DNA of 52,843 nt from an uncultured Eubacteriales bacterium (GTDB lineage Bacteria; Bacillota; Clostridia; Peptostreptococcales; Anaerovoracaceae), in contig ONJG01000028.1 of assembly GCA_900318105.1 (NCBI GenBank), forward strand, positions 1-52,843, in the 5' to 3' direction. A program made the translations under genes and the position numbers. This document shows, piece after piece, positions 27,521 through 36,240 of this stretch. Each line of letters opens with the position of its first letter. Positions within the stretch are counted from its first letter, which is position 1. Below the pieces are notes generated by a model. It saw only the letters and a list, made by a program, of their open reading frames with translations, was not told where the DNA came from and made no database searches.

Positions 27521-28679
27521 GGAACACTGTGGAGGTTGTATATATCAGGGCGTGCCTTATGAAGAGCAGCTCGCTGCCAAGGATAAATCACTGAGGCGGC
27601 TGCTTGACAAACACGAAATCGATGAGTCGGTCTATCTTGGAATGGAGCCGGCGCTTGATTGTTATGGATACAGAAACAAAATGGAGTATACATTCGGCGA
27701 TCTCGAAAAGGGCGGAGTCCTTGAACTCGGCATGCACTATAAAGGCCGTTTTATGTCGATTCTGACGACGGACGAGTGCCAGCTGGTACCTGATGACTTC
27801 AACAGGGTTCTTCGCTCTGTGCTCGGATTTTGCCGCTCCAAGGGCTACAGGCCCTATCACCGAAAGACGCATGAGGGCATACTCAGAAATCTGGTTGTAA
27901 GATGCGGCGTCAGGACCAATGAACTGCTCATTAATATCGTGACTGCAAGTGACGAGTTTGATGAGGAGGGCTTTAAGGAGATGCTGCTTGCGCTGGAGCC
28001 TGAACTGGACATGAAGATAGTCGGCATACTCCGCACATTTAATGACAGCGTTGCGGATGCGGTCATCGATGAGAGTCACAAGATACTTTACGGAAGGGAC
28101 TATTACAACGAAGAGATTCTCGGTCTCAAGTTCCGGGTCAAGGCATTTGCTTTCTTCCAGACCAATATAGACGCGGTGGAAAGGCTGTACAGCGACGTGC
28201 TGGAAGTTGTTCCTGATGTTTCAGGTAAGACAGTCTATGATCTCTACTGCGGCACCGGCACGATATCACAACTCATGGCATCGAAAGCCAGAGACGTTTA
28301 CGGCATCGACATCGTTGAAGATTCAATCGAAGCTGCAAGATATAATACAGAACTCAACGGAATAGAGAATTGCCACTACATATGTGGCGATGTAAAGGAA
28401 AAGCTCGATGAGATTCCGGTAAAGCCCGATGTCATAGTCGTCGATCCGCCTCGCGCGGGAATTCACGACAAGGCAGTAAAGATGCTTTGCAGCTACGGGA
28501 TAGAGGAGATAGTTTACGTGTCATGCAACCCCAAGACTTTATGTATCAACCTCGACCTCTTCCGTGAACTCGGCTACGAGATAAAACAGATTAAAGCGTA
28601 TGACAATTTCCCGATGACCAAACATGTAGAAGCCGTCTGTTTATTAACGCAAAAATCAGGGGAAAAGGAAAAGAGATGA
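27504..28679 (+). CDS. rlmD: 23S rRNA (uracil-1939-C5)-methyltransferase-like protein (RlmD/RumA family)
   Basis: A 391-residue SAM-dependent RNA methyltransferase. The N-terminal CKSREHCGGC pattern suits an iron-sulfur cluster and replaces the TRAM domain seen in longer members. SAM motif YDLYCGTGTISQ, VDPPRAG and the catalytic-cysteine motif VSCNPKTL (near 340) are intact. The family includes RlmD, RlmCD and TrmA-like enzymes, so the exact uridine is inferred. It starts inside the 3' end of the preceding phosphatase gene. Confidence 0.87.
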   Translation: MECKSREHCGGCIYQGVPYEEQLAAKDKSLRRLLDKHEIDESVYLGMEPALDCYGYRNKMEYTFGDLEKGGVLELGMHYKGRFMSILTTDECQLVPDDFNRVLRSVLGFCRSKGYRPYHRKTHEGILRNLVVRCGVRTNELLINIVTASDEFDEEGFKEMLLALEPELDMKIVGILRTFNDSVADAVIDESHKILYGRDYYNEEILGLKFRVKAFAFFQTNIDAVERLYSDVLEVVPDVSGKTVYDLYCGTGTISQLMASKARDVYGIDIVEDSIEAARYNTELNGIENCHYICGDVKEKLDEIPVKPDVIVVDPPRAGIHDKAVKMLCSYGIEEIVYVSCNPKTLCINLDLFRELGYEIKQIKAYDNFPMTKHVEAVCLLTQKSGEKEKR

Positions 28680-28710
28680 AATCAATCGTGGATATATTTG
28701 AGGTAATAAA

Positions 28711-29889
28711 GTGCTATATAGAAAAGATAAAAACGGTAATGAAATATCACAGCTCGGCTATGGCTGCATGAGGTTTACAAGAAAAGGCAGCGGCATCGAC
28801 TATGAAAAAGCCGAGAGCGAAATCATGCTCGCTGTGGATAAGGGCATCAATTATTTCGACACCGCATATATCTATCCCGGAAGCGAGGAGTGCTTGGGCC
28901 GCGTCCTGGATGAGAACAAATGCAGGGATAAGGTCTACATTGCGACCAAGCTGCCGCAATATATGATGAGATCAATGAAATCGATAGAAAAGACCTTTGC
29001 CGAGGAACTGAGCAGGCTGCGCACCGATTATATCGATTACTATCTCATGCATATGTTCACTGCTCCGCAGGAGTGGGAGAAACTGAAGTCCCTTGGGATT
29101 GAGAAATGGATAGCAGACAGAAAAGCAGATGGGAGCATCCGAAATATAGGCTTTTCGTTTCACGGTGATACAGACTCATTTCTTGAAATACTGAACGCTT
29201 ATGACTGGGACTTCTGCCAGATACAATATAATTATCTCGATGAGACCAGCCAGGCCGGAAGGAGAGGCCTTGAGGCTGCGCATGATAAGGGGATACCTGT
29301 AATAATAATGGAACCTCTGCGCGGCGGAAAACTGGTTAATCTGCCGTCCAAAGCCCTGAATGAACTGAAGACATCAGGCACGGGTTACAGTGCGGCTGAG
29401 CTCGGGCTTCGCTGGCTGTGGAATCAGCCGGGAGTCACATGTGTCCTCTCAGGCATGAATTCGAAAGAAATGGTGCAAGAGAACATCCGCATCGCTTCGG
29501 ACGCTGAAATCGGAAAATTCAGCGAATCTGATGCATCTCTGGTCGAGGATATCAAGGCCATAATCAAAGAAAGGGAAAAGGTGGGCTGCACAGGCTGCAG
29601 ATATTGCATGCCATGCCCGAAGGGAGTGGATATCCCTGCCAACTTCCATTTTTATAATCTCATGTACATGGAGAAAAAAGGAGGCGCCAGACATGAGTTC
29701 CTGCAGAACATGGCGCTCAGAGAAGAGCCCGGATTTGCCTCGCAGTGCATTGAATGCGGCAAATGCGAGCAGCATTGCCCTCAGCATATCGCAATAAGAG
29801 AAAAGCTAAAGGAAGCGGACAGGGCTCTCAGACCGTTCCCATACAAACCCGCAATAGCAATTGCAAGGAAGGTTATGAAGAGAAAGTAA
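28711..29889 (+). CDS. Aldo/keto reductase with C-terminal 4Fe-4S domain
   Basis: A 392-residue protein. The aldo/keto reductase barrel (about 1-270) has GCMRF, INYFDTAYIYPGSEE (catalytic Asp/Tyr), KLP and DYYLMHMF. The C-terminal part (about 288-365) holds two ferredoxin-like cysteine groups, GCTGCRYCMPCPKG and CIECGKCEQHCPQ. This architecture is common in anaerobes; the substrate is unknown. The start is GTG with GAGGT upstream. Its stop codon touches the stop codon of convergent mgtC with no gap, and a terminator lies inside mgtC. Confidence 0.88.
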   Translation: MLYRKDKNGNEISQLGYGCMRFTRKGSGIDYEKAESEIMLAVDKGINYFDTAYIYPGSEECLGRVLDENKCRDKVYIATKLPQYMMRSMKSIEKTFAEELSRLRTDYIDYYLMHMFTAPQEWEKLKSLGIEKWIADRKADGSIRNIGFSFHGDTDSFLEILNAYDWDFCQIQYNYLDETSQAGRRGLEAAHDKGIPVIIMEPLRGGKLVNLPSKALNELKTSGTGYSAAELGLRWLWNQPGVTCVLSGMNSKEMVQENIRIASDAEIGKFSESDASLVEDIKAIIKEREKVGCTGCRYCMPCPKGVDIPANFHFYNLMYMEKKGGARHEFLQNMALREEPGFASQCIECGKCEQHCPQHIAIREKLKEADRALRPFPYKPAIAIARKVMKRK

Positions 29890-30402
29890 TCAGTCTTCCG
29901 AAGAATTATCGCTGTTCTCGTAGCTGTTTAAAAGGTCACTCCCGGTGGCCTTTATTCTTTTTGACCAGTTACGTAGGAATCTCTCAGTGAAATAGACGGC
30001 GATGGTTCCGATGATGCCGCCTTCATAGAAACCGACACCTATGGCAAGTCCGATACAAGCCGAAGCCCAGAGGCCGGCTGCTGTTGTAAGGCCCGAAATA
30101 TGATTTGATCTGGTCACTATAATGGATCCTGCGCCGAGAAAACCTATGCCCGATACGACCTGCGCACCGATTCTTGTAATATCTCCACTGTTAAAATACA
30201 GAGCGGCAAACTGCCCGGTGCTCATTGCTATCATTGCACCGACGCAAACCAGAATATGCGTCCTGATGCCTGCATCAGAGCCACGTGTGTTTCTGTCATA
30301 GCCGATAAGACCGGCACTGAGTATTGCAAGTACAGTGCGTACTAAAATCGAGATGATATTGGGTTCTGCCAGAAAGGGCAGATAATCAACTAGTAGTTTC
30401 AT
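29890..30402 (-). CDS. MgtC/SapB family membrane protein
   Basis: A 170-residue membrane protein with about four hydrophobic segments and the family stretches AGLIGYDRNTRGSDAGIRTHILVCVGA and GIGFLGAGSI (shown in part of a longer conserved block). Family members are linked to magnesium-limited growth or acid tolerance, but their activity is unclear. The C-terminal 25 residues are polar and overlap a + strand terminator. CGGAGG precedes the ATG. It has its own promoter at 30424. Confidence 0.9.
   Translation of the reverse strand: MKLLVDYLPFLAEPNIISILVRTVLAILSAGLIGYDRNTRGSDAGIRTHILVCVGAMIAMSTGQFAALYFNSGDITRIGAQVVSGIGFLGAGSIIVTRSNHISGLTTAAGLWASACIGLAIGVGFYEGGIIGTIAVYFTERFLRNWSKRIKATGSDLLNSYENSDNSSED
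29931..29962 (+). terminator. Intrinsic terminator inside the 3' end of mgtC
   Basis: AAAGGTCAC-TCCCG-GTGGCCTTT (one G-U pair) followed by ATTCTTTTT. It serves + strand transcripts of the aldo/keto reductase but lies wholly within minus-strand coding DNA. Confidence 0.75.
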
Positions 30403-30423
30403 ATTTAAGCCTCCGTTTTTACA

Positions 30424-30452
30424 ATTATAAATTAAGAGTACGCTTAAATCAA
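30424..30452 (-). promoter_or_regulatory. Promoter of mgtC
   Basis: On the minus strand: TTGATT (30447-30452), 17-base spacer, TATAAT (30424-30429). The -35 sits in the T tract of the upstream symporter's terminator. Confidence 0.65.
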
Positions 30453-30480
30453 AAGCCCGGCATTTTGAACTGCCGGGCTT
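30451..30480 (-). terminator. Intrinsic terminator after the symporter gene
   Basis: On the minus strand a perfect 10-bp stem AAGCCCGGCA / TGCCGGGCTT with an 8-base loop, followed by TTGATTT. Confidence 0.88.
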
Positions 30481-30514
30481 GGATTGTTAGCTATATCCTT
30501 CGGATACTATCGGA

Positions 30515-31891
30515 TTACAGTGCACGGTTTACAACGATGCTATAAATCTGACCATATACGATGAGGGCCATGAAGAGAGGTCCGAGCCACTTGATGCAGA
30601 AGTTGAAGAAGCCTTTGCTCTTGAATGCGGAGCTGGACTCAACCTCGTCATCAATATAGTGAGGTACTACCCAACCAATGAGGATAGCCATAATCAGACC
30701 TGTCAGCGGCATCAGGATACCTTCGGCAAGTACATCCCAGAAGTCGAGGACTGTCGGGATTCCGAACGGACGGAACCAGCTGAGTGTAGTTCTGGCACCA
30801 AGTCCATCAAGTGTTGTCATGAGGTTTCCGATGAGTGCCCATGCAGCCATGATCATCGTAACGCTGAATCTGTTAGCTGACTTACCGGCTTTGATTCTGC
30901 TGTCGAGTATAGCAGAAATACCACCCTCCATCATTCCGATGGAAGAGGAGAGGCAGGCGAAGAATACCAGCAGCCAGAACAGGAATGCGAAGAATGCGCC
31001 TCCTGCCATCTCGTTGAAGATAGTAGGCATGGATACGAAGAGAAGTCCCGGGCCTGCACCATAGTCGATGCCGTAAGCTGCGCAGGCTGGCATGATAGCC
31101 ATTCCTGCGAGGAGAGCTGCACATGTATCACCGATGGTGATGATAACAGCGTCCTTTTCGAGGTTTTCTTTCTTATCCAGGTATGAGCCGTAAGCAATCA
31201 GACATCCGGAAGCAAGTGACAGTGAGAAGAACATCTGGCTGCCTGCGAGCTTAATGGTCTCGAAGAAACCGGCTTCAAATGTGTGAGGCTTGAACAGGAA
31301 AGCAAGTCCTGCGCCTGCACCAGGAAGCGTGCATGATCTGATTACAATGACAACCAGCATTATGAAGAGTGCCGGCATAGCTATCTTACAGAATTTTTCA
31401 ATACCTCCGGATACACCGCCGAGTACGATTACAACAGTAAGTGCAAGGAATATAAGTACCCAGATTACTGAAGATCCGCTGGCGAGAGTCTCATCGAATG
31501 TTGGGCCCGGCTCGAATTTGCTGCCGGCAAACATTCCGAGAGACTTAACGAGATATTTCATTACATATCCGCCGAATGTGCAATAGAATGCAATCAGGAA
31601 GAACGGAACTGCTGTCTGCAGAACACCGTTGAACTTGAATGCAGGATTAATCTCTGTAAATGCTTCGATTGCAGCCTTCTGTGATTTACGTCCGATTGAA
31701 ATCTCGGAAAGTACAAGAGGGTAACCTACAACAAGAAGAAGGATGGCATAGAGTACGAGGAATGCAAATCCTCCGCCGAGTCCCATCTTATACGGGAATC
31801 CCCAAAGGTTACCGAGGCCGACTGCAGAACCAAGTGCGGCCATAAGAAATCCGAAATTGGAGTTGAATTGGCCTTTGTTTTGTTGATCCAT
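30515..31891 (-). CDS. Sodium-dependent neurotransmitter-symporter family (NSS/SNF) transporter
   Basis: A 458-residue protein with about twelve membrane segments. The signature FLMAALGSAVGLGNLWGFPY in segment 1 contains the Na+/substrate-binding unwound region, and GGGFAFL follows. Bacterial members import amino acids with sodium; the substrate here is unknown. The frame opens at 31921, but the ATG at 31891 follows AAAAGGAGG at ideal spacing and starts the conserved N-terminus. It has a perfect-consensus promoter and its own terminator, so it is monocistronic. Confidence 0.93.
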   Translation of the reverse strand: MDQQNKGQFNSNFGFLMAALGSAVGLGNLWGFPYKMGLGGGFAFLVLYAILLLVVGYPLVLSEISIGRKSQKAAIEAFTEINPAFKFNGVLQTAVPFFLIAFYCTFGGYVMKYLVKSLGMFAGSKFEPGPTFDETLASGSSVIWVLIFLALTVVIVLGGVSGGIEKFCKIAMPALFIMLVVIVIRSCTLPGAGAGLAFLFKPHTFEAGFFETIKLAGSQMFFSLSLASGCLIAYGSYLDKKENLEKDAVIITIGDTCAALLAGMAIMPACAAYGIDYGAGPGLLFVSMPTIFNEMAGGAFFAFLFWLLVFFACLSSSIGMMEGGISAILDSRIKAGKSANRFSVTMIMAAWALIGNLMTTLDGLGARTTLSWFRPFGIPTVLDFWDVLAEGILMPLTGLIMAILIGWVVPHYIDDEVESSSAFKSKGFFNFCIKWLGPLFMALIVYGQIYSIVVNRAL

Positions 31892-31935
31892 AACAATACC
31901 TCCTTTTAGTGAATTAAACAAATTTATTCCTATAA

Positions 31936-31964
31936 ATTATACGTTCGATATAATGTGATGTCAA
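31936..31964 (-). promoter_or_regulatory. Perfect sigma-A promoter of the symporter gene
   Basis: On the minus strand: TTGACA (31959-31964), 17-base spacer, TATAAT (31936-31941), with no deviation from consensus. Strong constitutive transcription is expected unless repressed. Confidence 0.88.
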
Positions 31965-32037
31965 TATGAATACGCCTTCACATTATCTTCACAAATCGTT
32001 ATAAATATAACAATTTCAAGGGTTTCAGAAGCTAAGC

Positions 32038-32071
32038 AAAACGGCAAGGGCAGCGAAGCCTTTGCCGTTTG
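32038..32071 (-). terminator. Probable terminator after the PBP gene
   Basis: AAACGGCAAGGGC and GCCTTTGCCGTTT form a long stem with one mismatch or wobble around a short loop. It lies 28 bases past the PBP stop codon; the T tract on the minus strand is short. Confidence 0.65.
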
Positions 32072-32099
32072 CATACTTATGATCGTTAAAAATATACGT

Positions 32100-35000
32100 T
32101 TAGTCCGTGTAGGTATTTCCGTCGAATTTGTAGCTGAAGTCACCGTCACGCCAGCCCGGATCATACTCCCAGTGCCATTTTTCTTCGATTTTTTCTTTCT
32201 TTGTTGTTACCAGGTAGTATTTATTTCCTTGCCTGACTACTTTCTTGCCTTCAGCAGCCAGCTTATAAGCATTTTCTTCGGATATCTCAGTTCTTACTTC
32301 CACAGTTTTTTCCCCGGCCTTGACATCCACAACTTTGTGCTTGTGATTTTCTCGTTCGCTGCTCCACTTCTTGTATGCGGCATCACGTGCTTTCTTCTTT
32401 TCTGCGGCATAGCTCCAGAAGGTGAGTCCTGTTTCGGTTCCTTCGGTATAGTAGTCTCCCCATTTTTCGACTACATTTGAAGGCATATCTCTATATTCTC
32501 CTTCCTTGGCTTTCGGAATCTGCTCCATAATCTTGCTCCAGAGAACTGTAGCATCGTACGAACCTGATCCCATTTCTATGTTGTTGTCGGTGCCGATCCA
32601 GAGTGCTGCTGCATAGTTAGGTGTAAAGCCGTCGAACCAGATGTCGTAGTTGTCATTTGTGGTTCCGGTTTTACCGCCTACATCAACTTCGCTGATATCT
32701 GCTGCACTTGCAAGACCTCTGCTTACAACTCCCTTGAGAACGTCGGTCATTATCCATGCAACGCCTTCATTAAGGGCTTCTGTCTGTTCTGATTTTCCTT
32801 CTAGCAGAACATCTCCGTTTCTGTCCAGAATCTTGGTATAGCAAATAGGGGAGTTGACTTTGCCGCCTGCAGGGAATGCTGCATATGCAAGGGCCATTTC
32901 AAGCGGTGTTACACCTTCTGTCATGGCTCCCAGTGCCATCGCTGCAGGGTTAACGTCGTTAACTTTGTCATTCTGCTCAGCATCTATCGCGGTTGATATA
33001 CCGAATTTTCTGACCTGTTTAATCGCATATTCGGGAGTAACCTGATAAACAAGCTTAACGGCACAGGTATTAATGGACTGCTGTATGGCAGTACGGAAGT
33101 TGTTGGTACCCGTATAACTCCTGCTCGCATTGAGCGGCCAGTATTTTCCGTTTACTCTGGTTCTTTCGTCCTCTATGGAGGAGTGGACTGTTACATAATC
33201 ACCCCAGCCTCTGGTGCCCTGACGGTCTATCTTATAGTTTACATATTCCCATTTCTTACCCTCGGCAGCGAGCTCATAGCTCTTCTGGAGCGCAGCTCCG
33301 TATACCGCGAGCGGTTTGATTGAGGATCCCGGCTGTCTCGGGTTGGTAGCCCTGTTGAGGAGCCTCTGTCCGTTGAACTGTCTTCCGCCAACCATGGCCT
33401 TGACCTCGCCGGTTCCTACCTGAACGATAACCATGCCTCCCTGTGGCTGTCGAACGCGCTGGCCGATTGAGTAACCCGTTTCGGAAATGATAAGGTTGTT
33501 GCCGTCGCGTTTGAATGATTCTTTATAATTATCATCGTTAAAGAAGTCTGCGGAAATCACAACGTTGCCATCGCCGTCGCCGCTCTTATAATCAGCAGGG
33601 ATGTTGACATAGCCTCCCTGTATTGAGTAGACAACGTCATCATCATATACATAGTAGTTCTTGAACTCTATGCTGTAGTCGGTGACACCGTCTACTTCTG
33701 TTTCATAGATATTGAGGTTTCTTCCGGAATAGATGACAGCCGATCCGTCATCATTGAATTTGATGTCGTTGTCATCGCCCCTCAGTATGAAATTGTCATT
33801 TTCATCAAAGTAATCATCATAATCATAAAGGGCAATTTGTCCGTCATTATTCAGAATATTTCCGTCTCCGTCCTGACGCCATATGGCTGATACAGTAGGG
33901 AAGTTACTTCCGTCTTTGAATTCCTCTGCCACTACATTCTGCGCTTTGCTGTCAAGAGTTGAATAAATCTGAAGTCCGCCAGTATAGACAGTGCGCTCGG
34001 CCTGCTCGGCTGACATATTCTTTTGCTCCATAAGATCGGCGACAATTGTGTCGATGAGGTACTCATGGAAGTATGAATAGTTGCCGCTTCCGCTCTTAAG
34101 GTTAGGATTGATAAAATCGTTCAGAGGCTTATCATAGGCCTCGTCATAATCCTTCTTGCTTATCATGCCTTGCTCAAGCATAAGGTCAAGCGTCAGATTT
34201 CTTCTGTTCTTGGAGATATCATTAGTAACGACCTTATCCGGATATTTCTGGACTACCTGGGAATCCTCGCTTAATTCACCGCCGTCATTTGCATATTTGA
34301 GAAGTGAATAATTATGAGGAGCCTGAGGCAGGGCAGCAAGAGATGCACACTCGAGAAGAGTGAGGTCTTTTACGCTCTTGGAAAAATATGTATTTGCAGC
34401 GGAATTAACACCATAGCAACCATGACCGAGGTAGATGGTGTTGAGATATGCCTCGATAATCTGTTTCTTGCTGAGAGCATGCTCAATCCTGGCAGCGTAA
34501 TACATCTCAAGGAATTTACGCTTTATGGTACGTTCACTTTTTACTTCGGGCAGATAAACGTTACGTGAAAGCTGCTGTGTTATGGTACTTGTACCGCTGA
34601 TCTGACCGTTACCGGTGATGGATGAGAATACGGCACCTATCATACGCACCCAGTTAAATCCGTGATGTTTCCAGAATGTCTTGTCTTCGATGGCTATGAA
34701 GGCATTTATCAGGTTTTTCGGCATTTCATCGTATTTAATGATACGACGGTTTTCAGTGTAGTAGATGTTGTCTATCTGTTTTCCTTCATCGTTATATACT
34801 ATCGAAGCAGTGGCCACTGTCTCATATATGTCGCTGTAATTATATACAGGAGCTTTATATATTACATATGCACCTATACCGACGGCTGTGAGTACCACCA
34901 GAAGTCCCACAACAACCATGTCTCTGATCAATTTGAGAAAACTGAATCTCCAGGGCTTGTTGTTTACGGTCTTTCCATCCTGTACGTATGTGGCTCCTTC

Positions 35001-36188
35001 ATCCGGACGGTATTTAGGATTTTTCTTCATGAAGAGCCTTTGAGCAAGGGTCTTCTTTTCCTTAGGAGCTTTTTCTTCTTTTGGCTTCTTTGCGCCAAAG
35101 AGGGCAAACGCACTCTTTTTGCTCTTTGTCTTTGGTATGTCTCTGTATTCTATGCGTTTGCGTTTGCCGAGATCCGTCTTACGGTATTCACCGCTGCTTA
35201 TATCACGTATATAACCGGTTTTAGGCGCTTTCCTGTCTTCTTTCATCCTGTTGGCTATATCAAGAACAGGGGATGCGGCCTCGCTGTTGTCCTCGGCTGC
35301 AACAAGAGTTTCATCCTCAGCCGTTGATTCATCTTCAGCGCTTTTATTTTCTTCTGCTGGTTCTGATGTCTCATCGACACTTTCATTATCGTCTGTATTT
35401 TCAGTATCGTATGACTTATCTTCGGATTCGTCAGAAGATATATCTTCATTTTCATCCGGAGTAATATCTTCGTCAGCAGTATCTTCGGACTCAGCAGTTT
35501 CTTCGGTATCTTCTTCGGTGATCTCTTCAACCGGATCAATAATGTCTTCAGTGATCTCTTCAACCGTATCAATATCTTCTTCTGCAGGCTCTTCGTTTCT
35601 TACTATGCCGAAAAGCTCATCAAGTTCCTGGGTTTTATCAAGACTGACATTCTTAATGTCTTTTTCGGGTTCTGGTTTTTCGATTTCAACAGGCTGGTCG
35701 TTTTTTCTTCCGATAAAAGAGAACAGCTCCTTGAAAAACGATTTATGATTATCAGAGCTGCTGCCGTCTCTGGATTCATCCGAAGACAGGGAAGTGGCCG
35801 GTTTGAAATCCGATGCCTTTTGCGGCTCAACTGCTTCGGGTTTTTCCGGGTTTTCTGTCGCTAAGTCTTCTACAGGGAAAGTGTGAATGTTTTCCTTATC
35901 ATCTTCTCTTTTTCTCTCAACTTTAATAGAGGATGGGGCAGGGTCCTTTACAACAATGCGCTCGGCATTATCTTTGGATTTTTTCTTGCCGCTTGATTTT
36001 ACGGTTTTGATTTCTTTCCACTGAAAAGTCTGTTTGGATGAATCGGAACTGCCGTCATCGGCGCCCGATTCTTCATCCAAATAATCACTGAAGTCCTTTG
36101 AATCTTCTTCAGCTACTTCGTCAAATTTTGACAGAAAATCGTCGATGTCACGATTCGGATCAGTTTTCTTCTTTTTATCTGATCTCAT
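32100..36188 (-). CDS. Class A penicillin-binding protein (PBP1A-type) with very long acidic cytoplasmic N-terminus
   Basis: A 1362-residue bifunctional peptidoglycan synthase; 700-900 is usual. Residues 1-415 are predicted cytoplasmic: charged, with an Asp/Glu/Ser/Thr-rich low-complexity part at about 195-310 and a basic part (about 315-415) before the membrane segment (about 418-442). The GT51 glycosyltransferase domain has AIEDKTFWKHHG near 500, TITQQL and NTIYLG. The transpeptidase domain has SSIK near 954, SIN near 1037 and KTGT near 1172. An Asp/Asn-rich insert (about 760-890) lies between them. A Lys/Glu-rich tail ends the protein. AGGAGG precedes the ATG. The M20C-like membrane protein gene lies 52 bases upstream, probably in the same transcript. 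Confidence 0.93.
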   Translation of the reverse strand: MRSDKKKKTDPNRDIDDFLSKFDEVAEEDSKDFSDYLDEESGADDGSSDSSKQTFQWKEIKTVKSSGKKKSKDNAERIVVKDPAPSSIKVERKREDDKENIHTFPVEDLATENPEKPEAVEPQKASDFKPATSLSSDESRDGSSSDNHKSFFKELFSFIGRKNDQPVEIEKPEPEKDIKNVSLDKTQELDELFGIVRNEEPAEEDIDTVEEITEDIIDPVEEITEEDTEETAESEDTADEDITPDENEDISSDESEDKSYDTENTDDNESVDETSEPAEENKSAEDESTAEDETLVAAEDNSEAASPVLDIANRMKEDRKAPKTGYIRDISSGEYRKTDLGKRKRIEYRDIPKTKSKKSAFALFGAKKPKEEKAPKEKKTLAQRLFMKKNPKYRPDEGATYVQDGKTVNNKPWRFSFLKLIRDMVVVGLLVVLTAVGIGAYVIYKAPVYNYSDIYETVATASIVYNDEGKQIDNIYYTENRRIIKYDEMPKNLINAFIAIEDKTFWKHHGFNWVRMIGAVFSSITGNGQISGTSTITQQLSRNVYLPEVKSERTIKRKFLEMYYAARIEHALSKKQIIEAYLNTIYLGHGCYGVNSAANTYFSKSVKDLTLLECASLAALPQAPHNYSLLKYANDGGELSEDSQVVQKYPDKVVTNDISKNRRNLTLDLMLEQGMISKKDYDEAYDKPLNDFINPNLKSGSGNYSYFHEYLIDTIVADLMEQKNMSAEQAERTVYTGGLQIYSTLDSKAQNVVAEEFKDGSNFPTVSAIWRQDGDGNILNNDGQIALYDYDDYFDENDNFILRGDDNDIKFNDDGSAVIYSGRNLNIYETEVDGVTDYSIEFKNYYVYDDDVVYSIQGGYVNIPADYKSGDGDGNVVISADFFNDDNYKESFKRDGNNLIISETGYSIGQRVRQPQGGMVIVQVGTGEVKAMVGGRQFNGQRLLNRATNPRQPGSSIKPLAVYGAALQKSYELAAEGKKWEYVNYKIDRQGTRGWGDYVTVHSSIEDERTRVNGKYWPLNASRSYTGTNNFRTAIQQSINTCAVKLVYQVTPEYAIKQVRKFGISTAIDAEQNDKVNDVNPAAMALGAMTEGVTPLEMALAYAAFPAGGKVNSPICYTKILDRNGDVLLEGKSEQTEALNEGVAWIMTDVLKGVVSRGLASAADISEVDVGGKTGTTNDNYDIWFDGFTPNYAAALWIGTDNNIEMGSGSYDATVLWSKIMEQIPKAKEGEYRDMPSNVVEKWGDYYTEGTETGLTFWSYAAEKKKARDAAYKKWSSERENHKHKVVDVKAGEKTVEVRTEISEENAYKLAAEGKKVVRQGNKYYLVTTKKEKIEEKWHWEYDPGWRDGDFSYKFDGNTYTD

Positions 36189-36240
36189 GCGTGCCTCCTA
36201 ATATATATAATCCGAATAATTTTAGCATATTTTCAGCTTT

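Noticed and set aside
34662..35327. 221-residue + strand open frame opposite the PBP gene
   Set aside because: It is antisense to the conserved PBP coding sequence, composed of Phe/Tyr/Val-rich shadow sequence, with no ribosome-binding site or family motif.
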